Assembly (NCBI GenBank): GCA_031772625.1
Contig: CM062808.1
Span: 475,537,655-475,601,654 of the forward strand
Length of the DNA stretch: 64,000 nt
Source of the DNA: Pinus tabuliformis
Lineage: Eukaryota; Streptophyta; Pinopsida; Pinales; Pinaceae
Direction of reading: 5' to 3'
Below, in pieces: positions 33,008 to 44,318 of the stretch (position 1 is its first letter; each line of letters starts with the position of its first letter). The position numbers and the translations under genes were made by a program. The notes beneath the pieces were generated by a model. That model did not search any database. It saw only the letters and a program-made list of their open reading frames with translations, and was not told the origin of the DNA.

Positions 33008-34012
33008 AGGATACATGTCCCATGACCTTTGTATTATTTTTTCCTTTATAATTTCCTTCCATTTACATGGAAATTCAACCTAGGGCTATTACATCAACAA
33101 GCTTCAATATTGTATCCATCAAGGTCTTCACAACTCCCTTTGAAGTTATCATTGCTATTCTTTTCTTACGTTATTCAAGAGACCATATTGGATTTTGATT
33201 AAAATCATGCTCATCTCTCATGCTCCTATGTATTAGGCAACCAAATGGAATATTTTTTCTTTATCCATTCGTATCCAAGACATGCCATGCTCATGCTTCC
33301 AAGAACATTTTTATGCATACAACTCTCCCTACAATACTTTCTGATAACAATGAATCTACTTTCTAATGAAGAGTTCTTTTCTAAATATATGCATACCTCT
33401 TCCTTTCGAATTGTCATCTAGTTAGCCTCCTTTTGAACAAACTACTTCTTTCCTTGAAGATAATGTCTCTAATGAGACCCCTTTCTTAAGATGAGAAATG
33501 CTTCAATTATGCCTTCATGTTGCAACTCAATTTTCTTCATATCTTTAAGCTTCTAGACTACTTTTTATATTGCTTCCATAATATTTTAGTGGAAATATAC
33601 TCCTGCGATGTCACCATGATTCTTCCATATATTGAAGAATATTCCCAAAATGATGGTTCTATTATTGCCAGGATCCTTGTGATCCTTTCCTGCTAGAAGA
33701 TTGTTTCTATAACAACATGATGCCAAAAAGTAGTTGCCTGAGATGTGAAGTGCTAGATGATACAAATCCTTCTATACTTGCTTTACTAGATGGTTGCTAC
33801 TAATGAGATGCAACTAAATATGTAGTCTCTAATCCTTATATGCTTCTTTCCAAGATTCCATAATTGGAAAAAACCAGCACTCTTTAGTAACTGCATATGC
33901 TACTTTAACTGTCATCTTCTTAACCAAAGAAAACATATGCATGTAAACATAGTAGTGGTGGAGTTCTTCAATAATAGAGATAACTCATTGGAGGCTTCTA
34001 TGAGTAGAAATG
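33008..34012. other. Unassigned AT-rich region
   Basis: No domain is recognised on either strand; all frames are short. By position it could be decayed pol of Copia E, whose gag lies to the right on the minus strand, but I could not match it. Confidence 0.4.
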
Positions 34013-34473
34013 TTTAGAAAATTATATTTTGGATCCATCACATAGTTGCAATAATTATAAACGTGTTTTGAACCATCTAATGTGGTTCATCATTAGGATG
34101 ACATAGATGAAGATAATTCTGATATGATATGGGTATAAAAAGAGATAATCGCTAGAAAATAATAATGGCTAAAATAATTTAAAAAAAAATTTGAAAAAAT
34201 AAGTCAAAATTCAAAAAAAAATAATGGGTAATAAAAGTCCAAAATTTATTACCCATTATTATTTTTTGACGTTTTGACCTTTTTTTCACCTTTTTTTCTT
34301 CTTCTAGTCATTATTATTTTCTAACAACTATCTCTTTTTAGCTCTTTTTATCCCCCTATCAAATCAGAATCGTCTTCATTTATCTCATCTTGATGATGAA
34401 CCACATTAGATGGTTCGAAACACGTCGACAATTATTACAACTACATGATGGATCCAGAAGATAATTTTCTAAA
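34013..34473. repeat. Long hairpin element (two arms of about 220 bp)
   Basis: The left arm starting TTTAGAAAATTATATTTTGG is the reverse complement of the right arm ending at 34473. Shared internal landmarks are GGATCCATCA/TGATGGATCC and AACCATCTAATGTGGTTCAT with its complement. Arms meet at AATAATGGGTAATAAA/TTTATTACCCATTATT around a 9-base centre near 34240. It could be a foldback-type MITE or an inverted duplication of host element sequence. No coding capacity. Confidence 0.85.
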
Positions 34474-34539
34474 TAATAGGTATCTTTAGGATATTTATTC
34501 TTCAGCTTCTTTTCAGGTTCTTCATTTTCTTCAGCTATA

Positions 34540-35345
34540 TGAGCTCCACTCCTTCCGTTTCTCTTATTGTTCTTCCTATTTTGAGGATCCTTGGGACAAT
34601 CTCTTTTAAAGTGTACTTAAGAGATGTCTTGTTTTCCTCGTAGCTTATTATTCTTGTCATTGTTGTTATTTCGCTAAGGTTTAAACCTTCGAAACATCAC
34701 ATTCTTCTTCTTAAATCTAGAAGAAAAAGATTGTGACTTTTCATTGGGTTCGGTGTCATCTTTGGCTTTCAATATTGTCTCTTCTAGAATGCACAATGAC
34801 CCCAACGCATCGAAGTTTGGAGTGTCCTTTATTGAATAGATGTGTGTCGCAAAACTACTCCATTTTGAAGGTAAAGCATTGAGTATACAAGTTGTTAATT
34901 GAGAATTGGAAACAAATTCCCCAAGTCCTTGTAGTTGATCCTTCAATTGTGATACCTTTATTAGATATGAGGCCAATTCTTCATCCTTATAAAACCTTGC
35001 TTTGCAAAGTTGATTCCTCGGAGATATTTTTTAACCTCTCATACTAACAGAACATAGTTTTACCAATTTGTCATAGATTGCTTTAGATGTGCCCAAATCT
35101 ACAACAAATGGAATAAGATGATATTTGATGGATTCAATGAGAATCCTTTAAGCCCTGACTTCTCCTTTAATGTACTTGGCCAATTATTGAGTCTTATCCT
35201 TCTCTAGTTATGTAACCTTGACTAGAACATAATCTATGACTTCATTTTCTATAAGCACCAAATCTATTCTCTTCTTCCATGCTTGAAAGTTTGTTGATCC
35301 ATCAAGCTTATTGCCTTCTTTACAAAATTAGGTCATTTGATTTGA
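34540..35345 (-). pseudogene. Copia E gag remnant
   Basis: Minus-strand Copia gag. FKAWKKRIDLVLIENEVIDY lies near 35240-35300; a 100-codon open piece at 34674-34976 begins MASYLIKVSQLKDQLQGLGE and ends FSSRFKKKNVMFRRFKP; beyond it VHFKRDCPKD near 34590-34610 looks like the end of a zinc knuckle. Stops (for example VKVT*LEKDKTQ*) show decay. It is a different Copia family from A, C and F. Confidence 0.75.
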
Positions 35346-35861
35346 ATATTGAGACATAAAAAGTAATGTAGTACTCAAAATATTTTCCTACTTGATGATG
35401 AGGTCTTAAAATATCATGATGCTCCCAAGACTTCCAAAAAACTTTAAATATGTCCTAGAATGATGAATTCTAGGATAGATAGTACAATATTATCTTCAAG
35501 CTTCCTCAAAAAAGAATGATGATGCTTCCAAGAGTGTAGATGATGTTCCTAGGATTCTTGATGTTTCTTAACTGATGGATTATATAGAGAATTCTTCCAA
35601 AATGGGTGATGATCAAAGAGCTTCCAAGAGAGAGATGATGATTTATTTCAAAATGATGATGAGTAACCAAGAGCTTTCAATGACGGTGACAAAGAGATGG
35701 ATAGTTGATGTAGGATTCTTCCTTCAAGATGATTGATGAGACTTCTTCCTTAATCTCTTCTTTGTGTCCTTATCAAATGATGTCTTCAAAAGTAGCTTTG
35801 ATGAATGTCTTCTTACTTATGCCAAAAAGAGTGATCTTCAAGCCACCTTCTCCTCACCTTA
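35346..35861 (-). other. Copia E leader
   Basis: Non-coding interval between primer-binding site and gag. On the plus strand it shows repeated short ATGATG(A/C)TCC motifs (35420-35780). No gene is seen. Confidence 0.5.
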
Positions 35862-35863
35862 GC

Positions 35864-35873
35864 TATGATACCA
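35864..35873 (-). promoter_or_regulatory. Copia E primer-binding site
   Basis: Minus strand TGGTATCATA, next to the LTR end ...CTCAACA, an initiator tRNA-Met type site. Confidence 0.7.
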
Positions 35874-36566
35874 TGTTGAGAAATATAGAGGGAAGCAATT
35901 AGGGCGATTTTTCTTTACTTGATAACTGATTGTGAAGATATGTTGGCTTATTATTACTTTTATTATGTTATTTCCATCAAACAATTACTAAAACCATAAA
36001 CCATGAAAATCACAAAAAGATAATGAACACAAGATATAGGCTCCAAGTCAGGGAAAAACACCTTTAAGGGGAAAACCCAAAAAAAAAAATTCATCTTATA
36101 GAATCAGATCAAAATGAGAAATCCAAGACCCAAAATCTAAAACTAAGACCTCCCATAATACCCAAGTCAACCCTCCTTCAAATATCTTCCAACCAGTCAA
36201 ATTCAACCAAAGTCAACAATAGTCAAAGCCTTCTAAACTTGCTCAAACTTCAAATTTTAGGCCCCTAAAATTAAGTCTACAATTTTTGGCCATTGCAACT
36301 ACAGCAACTTTGGATGTGTGACAGAAACTAGGGCATATTTTTTATACGTGTGGCATAAATTCTTCCTACTTTGACCCTCGCTCTCTCTCTTGACTTTAAC
36401 TCTTCTTCTTGACTTTATTTGTTGGCTTTCTCTGTCTTCTTGGCATAGAAATCAAACTTTATTTTTGGATTCAAATGAGGTCAAACTGCACTAAATATAT
36501 ACACATCCAAGAGGTGAAATGGGTCCCTTTTAGGGCCGACTTGGTCTTGTGGGAACAAAATTAACA
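35874..36566 (-). repeat. Copia E 5' LTR (outer end tentative)
   Basis: The inner end is set by the primer-binding site. The outer end is proposed at 36566, where the minus strand reads TGTTAATTTTG, giving TGTT...AACA termini. No second LTR is visible in the window to confirm it. Confidence 0.45.
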
Positions 36567-36829
36567 ATTTTGACTCAAAATTCTTTTTCCACTTTCTCTC
36601 AAAAGTCCAAATGGGACTTGACTCAAGTACAATAGAATCGCTCATGACAAATATCTATTTGACTCAATAAACTCTAGAATCATGAAAATCATGCTTGCTC
36701 TAATTATTAACAATTTGACTTGAGCATGAAACCCATGCTTGAAAAATAAAACTTATTTTTTTCTTTTTCTTTATACATGAAATAAATAATGACACAAGTA
36801 CAATGATAATTATGAAGACCAAAACTAGT

Positions 36830-37186
36830 TACATTTTCCATCACAAAAAAATTCTTAAAACTAATAGAAAATATACAATGGAAATCACAAAAAATATACA
36901 CAATTTTTTTTTCTCCTGGAACCCAAAACCAAGAAAACTAGATTTATTTTTCATTATGTTCCTCTACAATTATATAAATGTCGTAGCATTCATAAACCCC
37001 CAATCCATTAACCCTGGATTAGAATATAATCATAGTTCCTATGACTAGATCTACAAAACCATTGCAAAAACCACCATGCGCTAAAAAATTGCTAAGAGAG
37101 AAAACCACTTGCCATAAACCACCAAAAACAGACACAAAAAACTAACCAAACAAAATTCAGGCAAAAAATATAAAACATACCCAACA
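36830..37186 (-). repeat. Copia F 3' LTR (left edge uncertain)
   Basis: Diverged relative of the Copia A LTR. It shares CATAAACCCCCAATCCATTAA and a CCCAACATTCTCCCACTTTTTG end on the plus strand. The right end at 37186 is exact by analogy; the left end fades out. It lacks the GC-rich block. Confidence 0.7.
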
Positions 37187-39880
37187 TTCTCCCACTTTTT
37201 GTTTTCTTTGCACACAAGGTGATGCAGGAGCACACAGTCACCACGTTTGGGAAACAATGCCCCTTATTTCTCTACACTAAGAGAACTTCTCAATGTTCAT
37301 AGACATTGTCAATGCATCTGCAACATTCTTCAAAGTGTCCACCTTTACCAGCAACACCTTTCAATATGCTTTGACTTTGAATGATAAGAAGGGTTCTTTG
37401 CCAATAAAATTGCACTTTGGCTATCACAATATATTCTTATAGCTTGTTGTAGAAAACCCATACCTCAACACAATTTATGTAACCAAATTGCCTCCTTGCT
37501 TGCATGAGTGGCTGCCATGTATTCATATTTTGTAGTTGAAAGTGCCACTACAAAATGTCTCTTCCTCATCCAATTGATTGCTCCTCCAAATAGGTTAAAC
37601 ACATACATACTTGTAGATATTTTTGATCCAAATCTCTAGCTTGGTCTACATTAATAAATCCATTGATATCCAACATTGTCCAATCATGATCTTCCTTGGT
37701 AGTAGAAACCATAATCACTAATGCCACGTGGATACCTAAAATCCCTCTTTACTATTAGCCAATGCTCCTACCTTGGTTTTGATATAAACCTAATCAATAC
37801 TCCCACTGCATGTGCAACGTCTGGTATGGTACAAACCATTGCATACATGAAACGTCCAACTGCACTCATGTACGAAACATGGGACATGTCCTCTTCCTGT
37901 GTCTTGGGACTTTGTTCTACAAATATCTTTACACCTATAGGAATAGGGAGCTTCACTGGTTTACATTAGTGCATATTAAACCTTTGCAACATTGTCTTGA
38001 CATCCTTCCTATGATTTAACGAGGGCTTCCTCTTTGCACAATCTCTTTTAATTTCCATTCCCAACATAAAATTTGTAGCACCAAGACAAGATCCTTCATG
38101 TCAAATTTACAAGACAATTGGGTCTTCACATCCTAAATAATATCTTGATAATTTCAAATCAACAACATATCATCTGCATACAAGACCAAATAAATAACAC
38201 AATCACCAATTAATTAAAAATAAACATAGTGATCCACTTTTCTCCTTGTGAATCAAAGTCCCTATATATGTGTAACAAAAATTTTATACCACATCCATGG
38301 AGATATTTTTAACCCATATAGAGACTTTTTTAGCCTGTATACCAATTCTTTCTCACCCTTCACTACAAATCCTTCTAGCTACTTCATGTAGATATCTTCT
38401 TCTAAATCTCCATGTAGGAATGTTGTCTTCACATCCAATTTCTCTACCTCAAAATCAAAAGCAACATCAATATATAAAAGAAATTTAATGGAAACTAGCT
38501 TGACAACAGAAGAAAAAATATCACCAAAATCAATTCCTTACACCCAAGAATAATCGTTTGCTACTAACTGAGCTTGTATTTCTGTTATTTTCCTTATGCA
38601 TTCAAATTCTTGTTAAGCACCCATTTGTTTCCAATGAGTTTTCACCCAATCAACAACTCCACCAGATCCCAACCCTCATTCTTATCCAAGGCTACCATCT
38701 CTTCAACCATTGTCTTTTTCCATAGTTTACCATCCTCTGAATCCACTTCCTACATAATAGTTCTAGTATCATCATAATTAATAATGAGTAAACCAAAATT
38801 TGAACAAAAATTAGGTGGAGTATAACTATTTGGCTACCTTCTTTCTCGAATTGATCTCCTCAATCCTGGAGTGTGTGGTTCTTCTTCTTATTCATGTTCT
38901 TTTATAGAGTCTGATTCTTCATCCTTTAGTTCAAACTATATCTTCTATGGTTCATTTTCCCTTGGTAGGACTTCTTGTTTCATGACATCCTTCACATCTC
39001 TAAATACACATCTCGATTGTACATAACCTTCTTTATTTCTAGGTTCCAAATCGTGTAACCATTTAAACCATATTTATACTCAATAAATATGCACCTTTCA
39101 TATTTATGATCCAACTTGGTTATTTTATCCTTTGGAACATGTGCATATGCATTGCAACCAAATACCATGAGATGTGAGAGAGAGTGTTTCTTATCATTCC
39201 ATACCTCCTGTGGATTCTTATCCTCCAATGTTGATGAAGGTGGTCTATTAACCAGGTAACTATCTCTACCCAAAATTTCTATCCTAACCCATCACCACTA
39301 AGCATGCTCCTTTATTTTTCCATCAGTGTCCTATTCATCTTTTCTACAACTCCATTTTGTTGAGGTGTGTATGGAGCAGTATTTTTTCGTGCTATACCAC
39401 ACTTCTTATAGAACTATTTGAATTCCTTCCCACATCTCTCCACTATTATCTGTCCTCAACACCTTAATCTTCTTCCTTGATTGATTTTCCACTAGAGCCT
39501 TAAATTATTTAAACCTATCAAAGACTTTAGGTTTCTTCTGTAGGAAATATATCCATATATTCCTTGAGAATTCATCTATAAATGAGACGTAGTATACATA
39601 TTTACTTAGTGATGGAACCGATACAAGTCCAAAAACAACACTCTGCACTAGTTGTAATATTCCTTCTGCCCTCTTAGCAGCAAAAGATAACCTCATTCAA
39701 TTTTGTTTCCCTATACACAATGTTCACAAAAATCAAAATCCAGAGAGAAATTAGACATACTTTCTACCATACCATTATCATGTAGTATTCAAATGCCCTT
39801 CTCTACAACATGTCTTAGTTTTTATGCCATATTTTTTCTCCAAAGACTACAATATTTTTTGCTCCACTCACAAGAACAAT
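37187..39880 (-). pseudogene. Copia F pol remnant (RNase H, RT, integrase)
   Basis: Minus-strand pieces in pol order from the left: RNase H near 37330-37700, MKLPIPIGVKIFVEQSPKTQ with AHAVGVLIRFI (37768-37956), RT lead-in region, KYERCIFIEYKYGLNGYTIW (38992-39273), integrase core MYYV-like KYVYYVSFIDEFSRNIWIYF (39505-39696), and the integrase zinc region near 39715-39760. It is heavily mutated, more than Copia A or C, so probably older. It breaks at 39880/39881 where CACTAGTAC begins. Confidence 0.85.
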
Positions 39881-40660
39881 CACTAGTACAAAATGGCTAA
39901 TTAGTTACCAAAAAAAAGACTAAAATTTGCATATAAAGGACCATTTTTCAGTCGGTGACCAATAGTAGGTAATTTACAGTATCTTATAACGCGACCAACT
40001 TTTAGTCATTTTTGGCTTAGTCATTAATTTGTTGTTTCAATTTCATCATCTAGTAGTATATTTAGTGATAAATTTGGTCATTAATTTAGCCATTGATTTA
40101 GTCATTAATTGTCACAATTAATGACCAAATATACAACAAAATATATTACTATATTATCACCCAATATAACCAATTAATGACCAAAGAAATATGACCAAAA
40201 ATGTTGGTCGTGTTATAAGATATTGTAAATTAACGACTAATAGTCATATATATGCAAATTTTAGTCATCGTTTGAAACCAATTAATGACCAAAGAAATAT
40301 GACTAAATTTTGGTTGTGTTATAAGACACTGTAAATTAGCTACTAATAGTCATATATATGCAAAATTTAGTCGTCATTTGTAATCATAAATTTATCATTT
40401 TCAGTAGTCATTTATCTTTTCTTGGTAGTTTCATATTCATTATATAAATGGCTAATTTAGTAGTTTATATTCATTTCATTTACTTTCATTAACAATCATT
40501 ATAAACAACTAATTTAGTTGTATATTCATTTTATTTGTGTTCATCATTAATAAATATAAACTACTAATTTATTAGTTTTAGATTGATTTTATGTGTTCAT
40601 TATGAATAAACATAAATTAATTAGTATGATTTTGCGACTAAAAAAAAAAAGAAAACAACA
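39881..40660 (+). mobile_element. CACTA-type transposon terminus
   Basis: Starts CACTAGTACAAAATGGC, the CACTA signature, right against Copia F pol. The next 500 bases hold subterminal repeats in both orientations: a TCTTATAACGCGACCAAC block (39983-40000) and its reverse complement GTTGGTCGTGTTATAAGATA (40203-40222), repeated again near 40310-40330, with many TTTAGTCAT and AATGACCAA units. The opposite end was not found before 64000, so the full extent is unknown. No transposase is seen. Confidence 0.65.
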
Positions 40661-41133
40661 ACAACAACAATACTAAACAATATCAAGTGCAACTATAAAT
40701 AATTTCAACCACATAAATTATATTATATGAAATGTCAAGTATTACAATATGAGTTTCCAACTTAATATTGGTTGGACTAAAATTTACACATGAAATGTTG
40801 TTTCATTACTTCAAAACATTATCATCATGTTTCCAAGGAATTGCAAGTGAATTCACCAACTCTAAAGACTTGACCAACAGTCTCTATGTGTGTCTTATGT
40901 GGGATATTGGCGCTAAGGGTATGACTAGACCAATTCTCTTCTTTCTTTCTTTTTTGTGTTTGTCGCTCTAGTGTTATTGTTCTCCTCTTTCTTCAATTCT
41001 TGTTTCTTACCATCAATATTGAGTTCCTTTTTTGAAAATAAAAGAAGATACAATGCAGAATGTAAGTCATGAAAGATGATGAACACTAGAATATAAACTA
41101 AAGTAGACTATAAAGGATTTATATGACATATAC
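40661..41133. other. Unassigned sequence beside the CACTA terminus
   Basis: AT-rich, beginning with a (CAA)n run near 40660. A 67-codon plus-strand frame at 40768-40971 shows no domain. Probably transposon interior. Confidence 0.35.
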
Positions 41134-41235
41134 CTCAACATCAACAATGTCAAAGCCATTTTTTCCCATAAAAGCAAGAAACTTGAACAAGTTTTCTTCA
41201 GCTGGGCGATAGTGGCCACTATGTGGCCAGATGAC
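41134..41235 (-). pseudogene. IQM-like calmodulin-binding protein, single exon fragment
   Basis: The minus strand between an AG acceptor (TTTATGTAG) and a GT donor (GTATATGTC) reads 34 codons with no stop: starts VIWPHSGHYRPAEENL and ends FDIVDVE. The W-P-x-S-G-H-Y-x-P-T/A-E-E-N text followed by a V-D-V/L ending is characteristic of the plant IQM (IQ-motif, calmodulin-binding) family. Other exons were not found nearby. Both splice borders are kept, so it came from genomic DNA and not from a processed transcript. Best read as a captured fragment. Confidence 0.7.
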
Positions 41236-42797
41236 CTACATAAACAAAATAAATAAAATGTCACCATAGAAAAAAACACCTTTGTTACACAAAAATATCG
41301 TCATCATGATTATCTGCAGTCAGTATGGGTCTATCAACACTTATACTGTCCTCCTAAGCAAGTCTAAGACCTCAGCTCTTTAAGTTAAGCCTTGAAATTG
41401 AGAGAAAGACTTTAAAAATCAATGTAACTCTGGTTCCGCACTTTCTCCTACTGTCACCTGCGAGCCCACACCCTCTGTTCGTGTCAATTGCGTATCTACA
41501 CGCTCTGTCTTTAAAGGGGTGGGTGCGTACCCTTGTGAAAGTCAAAAGGCGCAAAGTTTATCTTTAAAAACTCACTTTGGGTTAATTCTAGAGTTTTCTA
41601 GAAGGAATTTTGACGTGGATTGTTCACTCTGAGGTGGTTCATGCATCCCAAAAGAGAAGGAGCTAATCCCTTGACTAAAGGAGCTATCCCTTTGAAGGAG
41701 GGCTTTATCCCTTTTAAGGAGGAACTAGTAACCTCCCTCCATTGCACTATAAATACAGGCATTGGGGTGAGGACTAGGGAGGTTAGAAGCTGAACATTTT
41801 GAGGGTAAATGATGGTGAAATTAAGACTCTTTGGTTGAGCTTGAGAGGAGATATCACATACCTTTTGGTTCCATTGGAGAGTGAGTGAAACTTGTCAAAG
41901 TAGAGGAGACATCTTGTTGGACCCTGGGAGGATCTTGTACAACATCAAGGCAAAGGTTGTAAAGTTCTTCTTCTCTTGAATTAATACAATCAAACTCATT
42001 TTTCTCAACAAGTATCTTATGCTATTTGTTTCATGGACTCCTTGACTTTCATGTTAAATATGTTTTATGCAATTGGTTTTTCAGGTGCTATTTAATTTGT
42101 TTGCCTTGTTTGTGTTTGCAGATTCACGAAAAGGAGCATTTGGATCAAAGGAGCGAGGGCATCCACAAACTTGCGTTGGACCCAAGGTAGGCCCTAAAAA
42201 CACTTGTTTGCCATTGTTTTTAAAAGAATATTTAGAGAAAGATAGTGTCTGGTTGGTTTGCTTGTCATTAGGTCTTCTTTAGATTCTAGGAAGGTCTAAC
42301 TTGTCTACAAGATCGACTTATTCCGTGTGACAACCTTAGTAACTTAGTATTCAACTTTCAAGGAAAGCTTAGGCACAATCATGTCAACTAAGTTACATGC
42401 TAAAAAGCTCAAGTTGTAGATAACTTGTGAAAACAAATAATCTAAGATTTGACGTCTAATCCTTGTCATTTTATTTGAAACAACATTTCATTCTCTAACG
42501 TATGAACTTGGTCAAGTATATAAACAACATGTCCGCTAATAACAACATGAAAGTAAAATTTTCTAATAGCCATGAAAATATTTTAACACAAAACAACTAA
42601 AATGATTTCAATCAATATCGTGTAATATTAATTTCATCTTCAAGATTTGGTTGTTTTTTAAATGGACATGATACCAAATATTTTCAATTTCATAGTTAAA
42701 AGACAAAAAAACAAAAGAAATGTTCAAAATACAATCAAACAATAAATCGAAGAAGATATCTTCGAATGGACATTGCAATTATAAAAAATATGTTTAC
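41236..42797. other. LTR-like segment and unassigned sequence
   Basis: 41380-42060 looks like an LTR: GC-richer U3-like part, a TATA box (41748-41755), and a GAATTAATACAATCAAACTC region like an R/U5 polyadenylation zone. No partner LTR or primer site is visible, so it may be a solo LTR or truncated end. The rest is AT-rich with no coding frame. Confidence 0.4.
41748..41755 (+). promoter_or_regulatory. TATA box candidate in an LTR-like segment
   Basis: TATAAATA followed by a purine-rich GGTGAGGACTAGGGAGG leader. Motif only. Confidence 0.4.
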
Positions 42798-43013
42798 ATG
42801 TCCACCGATGTTTTGTTTGGCATTCCTAAAACATTTTCTTGCCCAAAATAACCAATGAGGTGAAAGAATCACAACATTAAAAACCATAGGAAACCCTACT
42901 AGAAACATTTCTAAGGTCAATGGCTCAGGTGCCTGAAGGATCTCCAACAACAAATGAATCATATCCAGGTCCTGTGATGCATTGTCTCCCCATCCTTTTT
43001 CCAATCACATTTC
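42798..43013 (-). pseudogene. SUS: Sucrose synthase exon fragment, copy 1
   Basis: Minus strand reads [23 protein letters not shown], then [12 protein letters not shown]: the sucrose synthase stretch before the catalytic glycosyltransferase part. It is 216 bases with a small insertion near the end ([10 protein letters not shown] region), and the donor reads CAT/GTAAAC instead of CAG/GT. Sucrose synthase reversibly splits sucrose with UDP into UDP-glucose and fructose. This fragment is 72 codons of about 800 and cannot work. Confidence 0.88.
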
Positions 43014-43308
43014 CCATAACCTGCCCACACCAGAGTCAAGTAACAATCAAACGAAGGCATTGACATTTGTTTTTATCTTTTAAATCTATAAAATTTAAAT
43101 CTAAAAATATTTTAACACAAAACAACTATAATACTAATATTATATTCAAGTTTTGGATGTTGTTTAAATGGATATGATACCAAGTATGTTAAATTTTATA
43201 GTTAAAATACAAAATAAAATCAAAGTAGAAGTTCAAAATACAATCAAACAATCAAGACAAGATATCATGGAATGGGAATTGCAATTATTAAAAATAAAAA
43301 TAAAATAC

Positions 43309-43518
43309 CTATCCACCAATGTTTGGCATTCCTAAAATTGGTTGCCCAAAATAACCACGAGGTGAAATAATCACAAAATTTAAAAAAAACATAGGAATCC
43401 TTCCTAGAAACATTTCCAAAGTTGATGGATCATGTGCCTGAAGGATCTCCAACAACAAATGAATCATATCTAAGATATTATTTGCATTATCTCCCCATCC
43501 TTTTTCCAATCCCATTTC
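43309..43518 (-). pseudogene. SUS: Sucrose synthase exon fragment, copy 2
   Basis: Exactly 210 bases (70 codons) from [20 protein letters not shown] to [15 protein letters not shown], the size expected for this exon of the plant gene. The last codon is TAG where Gln (CAG) is expected, just before the donor GTATTT. A compensating +1 and -1 residue change lies in the middle. Flanking intron text is shared with copy 1 about 505 bp to the left, so the pair arose by tandem duplication of a genomic segment. Confidence 0.9.
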
Positions 43519-43966
43519 TTGTAATATGCCCACACCTGAGTCCAGTAACATTCAAATGAAAGATTTTATATTTTTGTAGAAAAAACTGGAGTTTTGTCAA
43601 GTAGGCTAATTGCATGGTACAAAAAAATTTTCTGCAAATGTATCCATAAATATGGTGGATCTTACTCATAAATATTTGTACAAGACTTGTCAAGCAAGAA
43701 ACATGTATGACTTTTGAGTCCTAGTTGTGTGAATGTTTGACATATTTTATGTAGATTCAGCTTTTTTCTTCTTTATTTGAGCTTTGAGGTCCCTTCATTT
43801 GGTGATCCTATAATAAAAGTACCTCTACCACCATAACTCTTACATGAAGTTGGTGTCTGGCTACTTCTAGTCATGCAAGTTGCTATAGATGCAAAACAAC
43901 AAAGGTCATACCCACAGAGTATAAATTTACAAACTTTGATTGTTAACCCAACCATTGTGAGTGTGA
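43519..43966. other. Unassigned interval left of Gypsy G
   Basis: Intron-like sequence shared with the exon copies ends near 43560. Beyond it I see only a 60-codon minus-strand frame (43773-43955) with no known domain. Confidence 0.4.
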
Positions 43967-43971
43967 AAGGG

Positions 43972-44304
43972 TGTTAGGTCCCTATACTACTAGTGTAGCC
44001 CTTATTTTTACTAGTGAAACCCATTTATTGTAATTTTGTGCCCATGTAGTCCCCATATTTTTATTATTGTGTTCCATAGAAGCCCACTATTGTTATTGTC
44101 GTGTCCTTACAATATTATTGTTATGTAAGCTCTTATTATAATTGTGTCCCCTTAAACTCCTATATATAGAAAGGAGGCCTTGTCATTTGTATCATCCAAT
44201 AATTGTTCATTTTTGTAATCTAAAGGAGTTTTCCCCCTAAAAGAGGCTAATTTTGAAGTTGTTGATCTATTTCTTCTTCTATTTTGTGAGTTCGTTGTAT
44301 AACA
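43972..44304 (+). repeat. Gypsy G 5' LTR
   Basis: 333 bp, TGTTAGGTCCC...GTATAACA. It matches the split 3' LTR at 56746-56850 and 61954-62175 (327 bp in all). Confidence 0.93.
44161..44168 (+). promoter_or_regulatory. TATA box candidate in Gypsy G 5' LTR
   Basis: TATATATA ahead of GAAAGGAGG, kept in the 3' LTR near 62037-62044. Likely the LTR promoter; motif only. Confidence 0.5.
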
Positions 44305-44306
44305 TT

Positions 44307-44318
44307 TGGTATCAAAGC
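44307..44318 (+). promoter_or_regulatory. Gypsy G primer-binding site
   Basis: TGGTATCAAAGC, two bases after the LTR; initiator tRNA-Met type with one change from TGGTATCAGAGC. Confidence 0.85.

Noticed and set aside
549..33012. Target-site duplication of Copia A
   Set aside because: GGAAT and AGGAT match at only three of five bases, too weak to claim.
42735..43551. A functional sucrose synthase gene
   Set aside because: Only one exon is present, twice, with damage and without upstream or downstream exons in the window.
43970..44040. CACTA right end at the CTAGTG text near 43994-44023
   Set aside because: This text belongs to the Gypsy G 5' LTR, recurs in the 3' LTR, and has no inverted match to the CACTA terminus at 39881.
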